This document shows, one piece after another, positions 50,361 to 57,847 of a DNA stretch of 64,000 nucleotides. Both the position numbers and the translations under genes were made by a program. The DNA lies in NCBI GenBank assembly GCA_934446675.1, contig CAKSEL010000002.1:62001-126000 (forward strand), written 5' to 3'. Positions within the stretch are counted from its first letter, which is position 1, and the number at the start of each line of letters is the position of its first letter. This DNA is from an uncultured Eubacteriales bacterium. Its GTDB lineage: Bacteria > Bacillota > Clostridia > Oscillospirales > CAG-382. The notes below the pieces were generated by a model that saw nothing but the letters and a program-made list of their open reading frames with translations, searched no databases and was not told the DNA's origin.

Positions 50361-52115
50361 CTACGCCTGTTTAAACTGGCTGTTATAGAGCGTGCTGTAA
50401 AATCCGCCCTTTTCAAGAAGTTCGCCGTGTCTGCCCTGTTCTATTACGCTGCCGTCCTTCATTACGAGTATAAGAGACGCGTCGCGTATGGTTGACAGTC
50501 GGTGAGCTACGACAAAGCTTGTTCTTCCCTCCATAAGCGTATCAAACGCCTTTTGAATACGGAGTTCGGTTCGGGTATCTATGCTTGAAGTCGCCTCGTC
50601 AAGTATAAGCATCGGCGGCAGGCAAAGCATTACGCGTGCGATACACAAAAGCTGTTTCTGACCTTCGCTGAGTGCGTCGGGCGTGAGAAACGTGTCAAGT
50701 CCGTCGGGAAGCCTTTGTATAAAGCTGTAACAGTGAGAGAGCTTTGCGGCGTTTATAATCTCTTCTTCGGTTGCATCGGGCTTTCCGAAAGCTATATTAT
50801 CGCGCACCGTTCCGCTTTTAAGCCATGTTTCCTGAAGCACCATGCCGAAATTCTTGCGCAGCTCATGTCTTGAAACGTCCTTTATCGGCTTTGAATCTAT
50901 GCTTATAACGCCGCCGTCAACGTCATAGAAACGCATGAGCAGATTTATAAGCGTTGTCTTTCCGCAGCCTGTCGGCCCGACTATGGCTATACGCATACCC
51001 GGCTTTACGTCGAGATTGAAATCGCGGATAAGCGGTCTGGTCTTATCATAACTGAAAGAAACGTCTTTAATATTTACATTTCCCTTTACGTTTTCGAGTT
51101 TGCCGCCGCGGTCCTTACTCTCGCAGGGTTCGTCCAAAAGGTCGAATATTCTTGCCGAGCACGCAAGCGCGTTCTGAAGTTCGGTAACGACGGAGCTTAT
51201 ATCGTTAAAGGGTTTCATATACTGGTTTGCATACGACAAAAGCACCGAAAGTCCGCCGACCGTAAGGCTTCCGCAGGGTATAAGTATTACGCCGACGAGC
51301 GCGACAAACGCGTATATTATATTATTTACAAAGCGCGTTGACGGATTTGTAAGACTGCTGTAAAAGGTTGCAAACTTACTGCATTCCATAAGCTCTTTAT
51401 TTATGACTTCAAAGCGTTCCGACGCTTTTTTTTCATATCCGAAAGCCTTTACGACTTTTTCGCTGCCCACCATTTCATCTATGAGCGCAGTCTGTCTGCC
51501 GCGTATTTCGCTCTGCTTTCTGAAAAGCTTATAGGAGCGTCCCGAAATAAACTTTGCAACAAGAAAGCTCAAAGGCGTAAGCACTATGACCATAAGCGAC
51601 ACAAGGACGTTTTTAGAGAACATGAATATAAGCGTAACCACGACCGTCACAACTCCGGAAAAGAGCTGTGTAAAGCCGAGCAAGAGTCCGTCCGAAAGCA
51701 CATCTGCGTCCGAAATAACGCGGCTTACTATATCGCCGGAGCTGTGCGAGTCGAGATACGACAGCGGCAGTTTCTGTATATGTCTTATAGCCTTTGAACG
51801 CAGCTCCTCGACTATTCCGTAAGTCATTTTATTGTTTACAAGGTTCATTATCCAGGTAAAAACACCCGAAAGCACGGCGAGAAGTGCGATTTTTGAAAGA
51901 ACCTTTGCCATATTCGCAAAATCCACTCTGCCGGTCTCCTGTACAAAGTCGATAGCGTCGCCGAACAGCACCGGAACATAAAGCTGAAGCACAACGGCAG
52001 CCGCGGCAAGCAGTATACTGAAAATAAGCGCGGCGCTGTGCTTTTTTATAAGCGGCATAAGGCTTTTGAGTGCGTCGGAATTTTTAATCTTTGCTTTTTT
52101 ATCCTTATTTTTCAT
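50361..52115 (-). CDS. ABC exporter subunit (ATPase fused to permease), consensus-site half
   Basis: A 584-residue half-transporter: six membrane segments (residues about 20-310), then the ATPase with Walker A GPTGCGKTT, Q-loop VLQETWLKSGTV, signature LSEGQ, Walker B MLILDEATSSID with catalytic Glu, and switch His in VAHRLSTIRD. Signature LSEGQ instead of LSGGQ is usual in one half of heterodimeric exporters. The start follows the upstream gene's stop by one base, with AAGGAGG inside that gene, so the subunits are coupled. Export of drugs, lipids or peptides is likely. Confidence 0.92.
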   Translation of the reverse strand: MKNKDKKAKIKNSDALKSLMPLIKKHSAALIFSILLAAAAVVLQLYVPVLFGDAIDFVQETGRVDFANMAKVLSKIALLAVLSGVFTWIMNLVNNKMTYGIVEELRSKAIRHIQKLPLSYLDSHSSGDIVSRVISDADVLSDGLLLGFTQLFSGVVTVVVTLIFMFSKNVLVSLMVIVLTPLSFLVAKFISGRSYKLFRKQSEIRGRQTALIDEMVGSEKVVKAFGYEKKASERFEVINKELMECSKFATFYSSLTNPSTRFVNNIIYAFVALVGVILIPCGSLTVGGLSVLLSYANQYMKPFNDISSVVTELQNALACSARIFDLLDEPCESKDRGGKLENVKGNVNIKDVSFSYDKTRPLIRDFNLDVKPGMRIAIVGPTGCGKTTLINLLMRFYDVDGGVISIDSKPIKDVSRHELRKNFGMVLQETWLKSGTVRDNIAFGKPDATEEEIINAAKLSHCYSFIQRLPDGLDTFLTPDALSEGQKQLLCIARVMLCLPPMLILDEATSSIDTRTELRIQKAFDTLMEGRTSFVVAHRLSTIRDASLILVMKDGSVIEQGRHGELLEKGGFYSTLYNSQFKQA

Positions 52116-52116
52116 C

Positions 52117-53871
52117 TTACCGCGCCTCCTTTGCCTTATTTTCGGGATTTTCTTCGGGGAACTGCGAATAGTAAATTCCGCGGTATACCTCGCTTGTTTT
52201 TAGCAGCTCGTCATGCGAACCGACTGCGCTCAGCTCTCCGTTATCGAGCACGAGTATTACGTCCGAATCGCGCACGCAAGCTATTCTCTGCGACACGATA
52301 AAGGTCGTGACGTTATCGGGCAGCCTTTTTACCGCACTTCTGAGCGCCGCGTCCGTTGCATAGTCGAGCGCGCTTGAGCTGTCGTCGAGAATAAGAATTT
52401 CGGGCTTTTTGACAAGCGTCCTCGCAATGGACAGTCTTTGTTTCTGACCGCCCGAAAGGTTGCGTCCCGACTGTTCGAGAACAAAATCGAGCTGCCCCGG
52501 CTTATCCTCGACCACCTTTTTGCCCTGTGCAGTCTCAAGTGCGTTCCAAAGCTCTTTATCATCAGCGTCGGGGTTCCCGTATTTGAGATTATCTCTTATA
52601 CTTCCCTCAAACAGAACGGATTTCTGCTGAACGACGCCGACCTTTTTTGTAAGCTCGTCCTTGGTATATTCATTTACCGGCACTCCGTCAACAAGCACCT
52701 GTCCCTTTGTCGCATCGTAAAAACGCGGTATAAGGCTTATCAGCGTTGATTTACCGCTGCCGGTTCCGCCTATTACGCCGACATTTTCGCCTTTTGCGAT
52801 CTTAAAGTTTATATCCGAAAGGCTGGGCGCTCCGGCTCCCGAATAGGTAAACGTAACGTCCTTAAATTCCACGGCAGGCGCGCCGTTTACGCCGGTTTCA
52901 CCTTGAGACGACTCTGCCGGATAGGTCATATCCGGTTCGGTTTCGAGAATATCCGCAGTTCTCTTTGCGCAGGCAAGCGCCTTATTGAGCGTAATTATAA
53001 GGGACGCAAGCTTTATAAGCTCAACTATTATCTGGAGCATATAGTTATAAAGCGCGACGACCTGTCCCTGCGGTATAATACCCAAATTTACCTGTACCGC
53101 CGACACATTTATAAGAAAAACTGCGGCTATATTTATAAGCACATAAGTAAGCGGATTCATAAGCGCCGAGATACGTCCGACGAAGAGATTGAGTCTTGTA
53201 AGCGCCTTATTGCTTGCGTCAAACTCGTCCACCGACTCTTTTTCGCGGCAGAACGCGCGTATGACCCTTACGCCGGTAAGATTTTCCCTTGTTTCAAGCG
53301 TTACCCTGTCAAGTCCCGACTGTGCCTTTGAAAACAGCGGTATGCTCACAAGCATTATTGCAAAAACGACGGCGAAAAGCACCGGTATCGTTACCACAAA
53401 CACAAGTGCGCTCTTAAAGTCTATCGTAAACGCCATTATCATTGCGCCGAACACAATAAAGGGACTGCGCAGCAGCAGTCTTAGTCCCATATTCAGTCCG
53501 TTCTGAACCTGGTTTACATCTCCCGACAGTCTTGTGATAAGCGTCGCGCTGCCAAGTTTATCTATCTGCGAGAACGACAGCGACTGTATATGATCGAAAA
53601 GCGCCTGTCTGAGCGATCCCGCAACACCTATACTTGCCTTAGCCGCAAAATACTGCGCCGTGACGCTGCACGCAAGTCCGACAAATGCCATAAGTATAAG
53701 CGCGCCGAAACCGAGATACACGCTCTTTCCGACGTCCGCCTTTCCGGAATCTATCATCTGCGCCACTGCGATAGGCACAAGCAGATCAAACAGTGCCTCA
53801 AGCAGCTTGAACAGCGGCGCGAGAATACTCTCTTTCCGGTAATCTTTTAAGTATACCGCAAGTTTTTTCAT
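52117..53871 (-). CDS. ABC exporter subunit (ATPase fused to permease), degenerate-site half
   Basis: A 584-residue half-transporter with six membrane segments, then ATPase motifs: Walker A GGTGSGKST, VQQKSVLFEGSI, signature LSGGQ and Walker B LILDDSSSALD. In this chain the catalytic Glu after Walker B is Asp, and the switch position reads VSQRIACVRD with Gln in place of His. These are the marks of the degenerate half in heterodimers such as TM287/288 or BmrCD. The ATG at 53871 follows AGAGG; a longer frame from 53994 crosses the promoter region and was rejected. A LysR gene is divergent. Confidence 0.93.
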   Translation of the reverse strand: MKKLAVYLKDYRKESILAPLFKLLEALFDLLVPIAVAQMIDSGKADVGKSVYLGFGALILMAFVGLACSVTAQYFAAKASIGVAGSLRQALFDHIQSLSFSQIDKLGSATLITRLSGDVNQVQNGLNMGLRLLLRSPFIVFGAMIMAFTIDFKSALVFVVTIPVLFAVVFAIMLVSIPLFSKAQSGLDRVTLETRENLTGVRVIRAFCREKESVDEFDASNKALTRLNLFVGRISALMNPLTYVLINIAAVFLINVSAVQVNLGIIPQGQVVALYNYMLQIIVELIKLASLIITLNKALACAKRTADILETEPDMTYPAESSQGETGVNGAPAVEFKDVTFTYSGAGAPSLSDINFKIAKGENVGVIGGTGSGKSTLISLIPRFYDATKGQVLVDGVPVNEYTKDELTKKVGVVQQKSVLFEGSIRDNLKYGNPDADDKELWNALETAQGKKVVEDKPGQLDFVLEQSGRNLSGGQKQRLSIARTLVKKPEILILDDSSSALDYATDAALRSAVKRLPDNVTTFIVSQRIACVRDSDVILVLDNGELSAVGSHDELLKTSEVYRGIYYSQFPEENPENKAKEAR

Positions 53872-53900
53872 GTTTTCCTCTCTTTTCTTATTATTATCTG

Positions 53901-53930
53901 TTGACAGAATATAGTATAATACATTATAAT
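53901..53930 (+). promoter_or_regulatory. LysR gene promoter in the divergent control region
   Basis: TTGACA (53901-53906), 18-bp spacer, TATAAT (53925-53930). The exporter promoter must overlap this same 128-bp region on the other strand, where several TATA-type boxes occur. Confidence 0.6.
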
Positions 53931-53999
53931 CAATATATGAAATATTGTTTTTATATACTTTCGATATGAATTTTATATAACGTCTGTGAGGCAATGAAA

Positions 54000-54893
54000 A
54001 TGGAACTCAAACAGCTTGAAATATTCTGCAGAATTGCGGATTACGGCAGCATAAACGAGGCGGCGCGGAAAATAAATATGTCGCAGCCACCTTTAAGCTA
54101 TCAGATAAAACAGCTTGAGGGAGAACTCGGCGTTGAGCTTTTTACACGCAGCAGCCGCGGCGTTGAGCTTACAAAGGCAGGAAAGCTGCTCTATGCACGT
54201 GCCGCAAGTCTGCTTGAATATGCGCGTTCGACAAAGGCGGAGGTCACAGAAGCCGGCAAAAAAAGAGTGTTACGATTGGGTATCACCTCTACCACCGTTT
54301 CTACGCTCCTGCCGTACATAACGGAGTTTTCAAAGAAATATCCCGACGTAAATTTTGAAGTGCGCGACGGCGCGACATATGAGCTTCTCGAACAGCTGCT
54401 TGACGGGATAATCGACGTGTCCGCGGCGCGGACTCCCATGCGTACAGACGAAGTTGAAACGGCGGTACTTGCCTCCGAGCCTATGATTGCGGTATCGCCC
54501 TATTCAATGCGCGTTGAAAACGAGGGCGGCATACGTCTGTGCGATCTCAGCGGTGTGCCTTTAATATTGTACCGCAGGTACAGAGAGCTTATACTCTCCA
54601 CCTTTACAAAGAGAAACATAGAACCCGACGTTTTCTGCATATGCGACGACGCGAGAGACGCGCTTCTCTGGGTAAAAGAGGGACTTGCAACGGCAATATT
54701 CCCGATGTCCATGAAGGATCAGTGCGAGGGACTGCGCGTGCAGGAAATATGCGATAATGAGCTTGAAACGCAGATACTGCTCATACGCAAGAAAAACGCC
54801 GCCATGCCGCAGACGGTGCGCGATTTCTGGGACATATGCGCAAAAGACAAAAAAAGCTCTGACGGAAACCGATCCGACAAAGCCTTATTTTGA
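54000..54893 (+). CDS. LysR family transcriptional regulator
   Basis: A 297-residue regulator. The winged helix-turn-helix spans residues 1-60 (MELKQLEIFCRIADYGSINE, AARKINMSQPPLSYQIKQLE, LGVELFTRSSRGVELT), followed by a linker helix and a two-lobed effector domain (LRLGITSTTVSTLLPYITEF to FWDICAKD). The ATG at 54000 has GAGG eight bases upstream; the ATG at 53994 overlaps that site. It is divergent from the ABC exporter, the usual place for its regulator. Confidence 0.93.
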   Translation: MELKQLEIFCRIADYGSINEAARKINMSQPPLSYQIKQLEGELGVELFTRSSRGVELTKAGKLLYARAASLLEYARSTKAEVTEAGKKRVLRLGITSTTVSTLLPYITEFSKKYPDVNFEVRDGATYELLEQLLDGIIDVSAARTPMRTDEVETAVLASEPMIAVSPYSMRVENEGGIRLCDLSGVPLILYRRYRELILSTFTKRNIEPDVFCICDDARDALLWVKEGLATAIFPMSMKDQCEGLRVQEICDNELETQILLIRKKNAAMPQTVRDFWDICAKDKKSSDGNRSDKALF

Positions 54894-55631
54894 TCATTTC
54901 TTTTTGATAAGCTTTTCAGCCGCTTTTGCGTCGATAAGATTTACCGTTTTGAATTCTCCGCCGTAAAAGACCGCCCAGTTATTGAACACGCACGGCAGGG
55001 ATTTTGCCTTTTGCAGCGTATCGACCTTAACAATATTAAGCGGCACATTATTTTCACTGCAATATTTCTCGATGCTTTCAAGAAAAAGGTACGTATACGG
55101 GCACTGCTCCGAATAGTACACGGTAAGGTCTTTATCGGGTATTGCCATGTGTTTTGCATTTTCGCAAAAGCGCGGTTTTGTGCCATCAAACGAAATGCAG
55201 AGCAGTTCATAACCGTTATCCGTAAAATCGACAGCCTCAAATCCGAATTTCTGCGCAAAGTTCTTATCCGAAAGCCACGCTTTCTGCTTCTGCGAGCCGA
55301 GCATACAGATTCCCGACTTACCTTTGGCTTTTGCGTCGGCTATGCAGTATTCCATAAGCTCTTTTCCGTACCCGTGCGACTTTTGATCGCCGTTTACCCA
55401 AAGGCAGTAGATATACAGAAAGTTCTCGCCCTCTATCGGAACCCACGCTTTTTCAAGAGGCGCGTATTCGATAAAAACCGTCGCCTTTTCGTCAAGCTTT
55501 CTGAAAACATGACCTTCTTTCAGCCGTTGTGCAAGCCATGCTCTCTTTGCCTCGACTCCCGGATGCGGCTTTTTTGTGCGTATTATGCAGCAAAGGTGTT
55601 GTTCGGAAAGATTTTCGGGCGTCAGATTTAT
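54894..55631 (-). CDS. YoaP-like GNAT acetyltransferase without a canonical start codon
   Basis: The frame is open from about 55640 to 54894. The N-terminal part (NLTPENLSEQHLCCII, RAWLAQRLKEGHVFRKLDEK) and the acetyl-CoA region (LWVNGDQKSHGYGKELMEYC) are a GNAT domain, followed by a YoaP-type C-terminal domain (YYSEQCPYTYLFLESIEKYC, CVFNNWAVFYGGEF). No ATG, GTG or TTG occurs in frame before Met at 55355, which lies inside the GNAT fold. GGAG lies eight bases before an ATA (55631), and a CTG follows at 55625; I set the start at the ATA on that basis. The function is probably N-acetylation of a small molecule or protein. It is the last gene of a three-gene minus-strand cluster. Confidence 0.7.
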   Translation of the reverse strand: MNLTPENLSEQHLCCIIRTKKPHPGVEAKRAWLAQRLKEGHVFRKLDEKATVFIEYAPLEKAWVPIEGENFLYIYCLWVNGDQKSHGYGKELMEYCIADAKAKGKSGICMLGSQKQKAWLSDKNFAQKFGFEAVDFTDNGYELLCISFDGTKPRFCENAKHMAIPDKDLTVYYSEQCPYTYLFLESIEKYCSENNVPLNIVKVDTLQKAKSLPCVFNNWAVFYGGEFKTVNLIDAKAAEKLIKKK

Positions 55632-55647
55632 AAATTTTTCTCCGTGT

Positions 55648-55941
55648 TTATTTCTTTAAATCGGCGCACGCGTCAAGCACCATTCTTTTCAAAACCTCTG
55701 TGTCGTCGGGATTTGCCGGCATAAGCATAGGCTTTGCGCCGGGATAAGGTATCTGTTCTGAAGTTTCATATTTTTCCATGGACGGCGTTTTCTTTATTAA
55801 AAATCTGTTATCGCAGATGTTTCCGAAATACACTCCGTCAAGGTAAAGCAGATATTCTCCCATCATCTTGCGAAAAGTAAGACTCCCTATACCGTCAAGC
55901 TGTCCCAGCACAAAGTCCAGGTATTCCTTTGTCGAAGGCAT
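55648..55941 (-). CDS. TfoX N-terminal domain protein
   Basis: A 97-residue protein equal to the N-terminal TfoX/Sxy domain: EYLDFVLGQLDGIGSLTFRK, MMGEYLLYLDGVYFGNICDN, RFLIKKTPSM and YPGAKPMLMP. The competence-linked C-terminal helix-hairpin-helix domain is absent, which is common in Firmicutes, where such single-domain proteins have no proven role. The ATG at 55941 follows AAGGAG. It lies 21 bp after the transporter gene and 16 bp before the acetyltransferase. Confidence 0.88.
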   Translation of the reverse strand: MPSTKEYLDFVLGQLDGIGSLTFRKMMGEYLLYLDGVYFGNICDNRFLIKKTPSMEKYETSEQIPYPGAKPMLMPANPDDTEVLKRMVLDACADLKK

Positions 55942-55962
55942 ATTTTATAATTTCTCCTTTGA

Positions 55963-56826
55963 TTATGTAAGCAAGACCGAAATAACGGTGCATAAAATTC
56001 CGGCTGCACTTGTTTTTGTAATCTTTTCGCCGAAAAATGCCGCTGCCATTACGGTTGCCGCGGCAAGCGACAGAACACTGCTCAGCGGAAACAGTATTAC
56101 GGACGGCAGCACTTCGGTTGCGGCGGTAAGAAAATACGAATTTGCAAAAAGCATTGCCGCCATTACCGCAATATACGGAATACACTTTTTAAAATCAAGC
56201 TTCACTTTCTTTTCTTTACCTGCCAGAAAAGGCATTGCAATGCAGAGCACGGCAAGAGTTATAAGAAAAGTATAGAAATTGAATATGACCTTACTTCCGT
56301 CGGGCGCCCACGCGGTAAACATCTTCTGCGCGACATTTGTAAATCCCTGCGACAGGAAAACGACGGCAAGCAGCACATAGTCCGAAGCTTTCAGCTTTTC
56401 TTTCGTATCGCTGCTGTATCTTAGAAGAAACGCTATTGCCGCAATTATAAAAATAACGCTGAATATCTGCTTTATGCTGACGGATTCGCCGAAAACAAAG
56501 AATCCGAACACCATATTTACAATAAATGCTGCGGTAGTAACGGCGTTTATCATCATATATGCTCCACTTTTTGCCGAAATAAGCCACGAAATGAGAAAAA
56601 CCGCCATGGAAATTCCGGAAAACACCGATATTGCAAGTTCCGCAGGCGTAAGTGCAAACGATTCGCGTTTAACAAGAGCCATAGCCGCGCCTATAATGCA
56701 GCAGATTACCATTCTGATTATGTTTGCCGCGGCGCTTTCGGAAATGCTGTTCACATGTCCGCTCAGCTTTTTACCGCAAAACCCCTTTGCCGTTCCGGCT
56801 ATAACCGCAAGTACAAGATATAACAT
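55963..56826 (-). CDS. EamA-type (DMT superfamily) transporter
   Basis: A 287-residue membrane protein with ten hydrophobic helices in two homologous halves: FSGISMAVFLISWLISAKSG and ATEVLPSVILFPLSSVLSLA mark equivalent parts, and FFVFGESVSIKQIFSVIFII and AFFGEKITKTSAAGILCTVI are the paired EamA ends. The family moves amino acids, sugars or nucleotides across the membrane. I chose the ATG at 56826 because upstream in-frame codons lie in the promoter zone. It heads a cluster with the TfoX and YoaP-like genes. Confidence 0.85.
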   Translation of the reverse strand: MLYLVLAVIAGTAKGFCGKKLSGHVNSISESAAANIIRMVICCIIGAAMALVKRESFALTPAELAISVFSGISMAVFLISWLISAKSGAYMMINAVTTAAFIVNMVFGFFVFGESVSIKQIFSVIFIIAAIAFLLRYSSDTKEKLKASDYVLLAVVFLSQGFTNVAQKMFTAWAPDGSKVIFNFYTFLITLAVLCIAMPFLAGKEKKVKLDFKKCIPYIAVMAAMLFANSYFLTAATEVLPSVILFPLSSVLSLAAATVMAAAFFGEKITKTSAAGILCTVISVLLT

Positions 56827-56867
56827 CTTAACTGCCACGTCCTTTCGCATTACACGATACGTAGAAA

Positions 56868-56896
56868 ATTTTAACACAGCATTAATGAAATGTCAA
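56868..56896 (-). promoter_or_regulatory. Sigma-A promoter of the EamA-TfoX-YoaP cluster
   Basis: Minus strand TTGACA (56891-56896), 17-bp spacer, TAAAAT (56868-56873). Confidence 0.75.
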
Positions 56897-56908
56897 GTGA
56901 TTTTGCGT

Positions 56909-56939
56909 CAAAAATACCCCGTACTTGAAATATACGGGG
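56909..56939 (-). terminator. Terminator of nagB
   Basis: Minus strand: CCCCGTA pairs with TACGGGG (plus 56917-56923 and 56933-56939), followed by TATTTTTG. Confidence 0.85.
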
Positions 56940-56950
56940 AAATTTAAAGC

Positions 56951-57664
56951 TCAGATATCTCTATCCGCAGTATACACTACCGAAACGTCGTCATGCAGCT
57001 GAAGTATCGACGCAGGAACTTCGGGCGTTACCGGTCCTTTAAGCGCGCGTTTTACAATATCATACTTCTCCGGTCCTGCAATAAGCAGTATTTTTTTTGC
57101 GCTGAGTATGGACTTGAAACCCATGGTAAGCGCGTGAGTCGGCATACCGCCGTTCGGGAAAAAGCGCGAATTTGCTTTAAGCGTCGATTCGGTAAGCGTT
57201 ACGCGCCTTGTGCCAAGCTCAAAATGATCTGACGGTTCGTTGAAGCCGATATGACCGTTAAAGCCTATTCCGAGAAGCTGAAGGTCGATTCCGCCGAGCG
57301 AACGTATGAGTTTATCATAGTTTTCGCACTCGGTCTGCCAGTTTTCGCACATTCCGTCCGGAACATACGTATTCTTCTTATCAATATTTATATGATCAAA
57401 GAAATTTGAGTTCATAAAATAACGGTAGCTCTGATCATGTTCGGGCGAAAGTCCGCAGTATTCGTCAAGGTTTACGCTCTTTACGTCCTTAAAATCAAGG
57501 TCGCCCTTATTATACCACTCTATAAGCTGTTTATAGACTCCGAGAGGCGACGAACCGGTTGCAAGTCCCAGAACAGCGTCGGGCTTCTGGATCACCTGCG
57601 CAGAGATTATATTCGCGGCTCTGCGGCTCATTTTTTCATAAGATTCTTCACGGTAGATATACAT
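56951..57664 (-). CDS. nagB: Glucosamine-6-phosphate deaminase
   Basis: A 237-residue enzyme that converts glucosamine-6-phosphate to fructose-6-phosphate and ammonia. LGLATGSSPLGVYKQLIEWY is the phosphate loop, NLDEYCGLSPEHDQSYRYFM holds a catalytic Asp, and GIGFNGHIGFNEPSD the second catalytic region. The protein is shorter at the C-terminus than E. coli NagB, as in most Firmicutes, so it lacks the longer allosteric tail. The ATG at 57664 follows AAAGGAGAG. No nagA is adjacent. It has its own promoter and terminator. Confidence 0.96.
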   Translation of the reverse strand: MYIYREESYEKMSRRAANIISAQVIQKPDAVLGLATGSSPLGVYKQLIEWYNKGDLDFKDVKSVNLDEYCGLSPEHDQSYRYFMNSNFFDHINIDKKNTYVPDGMCENWQTECENYDKLIRSLGGIDLQLLGIGFNGHIGFNEPSDHFELGTRRVTLTESTLKANSRFFPNGGMPTHALTMGFKSILSAKKILLIAGPEKYDIVKRALKGPVTPEVPASILQLHDDVSVVYTADRDI

Positions 57665-57701
57665 TTTTCTCTCTCCTTTGTACACTCTCTTTGTACGCAT
57701 T

Positions 57702-57730
57702 ATTATACATTAAGACAAAAGTTTTTTCAA
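57702..57730 (-). promoter_or_regulatory. Sigma-A promoter of nagB
   Basis: Minus strand TTGAAA (57725-57730), 17-bp spacer, perfect TATAAT (57702-57707). Confidence 0.75.
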
Positions 57731-57773
57731 TACACAAAAGGATATAAATATCATGTATTAAGTTAAGAATATA

Positions 57774-57804
57774 CAAAAACCGCCGCAGGCAGAACCCGCG
57801 GCGG
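57774..57804 (-). terminator. Terminator of clpB
   Basis: Minus strand: CCGCCGC pairs with GCGGCGG (plus 57780-57786 and 57798-57804), followed by TTTTTG. Confidence 0.85.
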
Positions 57805-57847
57805 AAAATCACGGCACCTTTATGCCGAAATTTATTGAATTTTAATT

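Noticed and set aside
53872..53994. N-terminal 41-residue extension of the ABC exporter subunit
   Set aside because: It would be translated through the divergent promoter region and is not part of the family; the ATG at 53871 has a good ribosome site.
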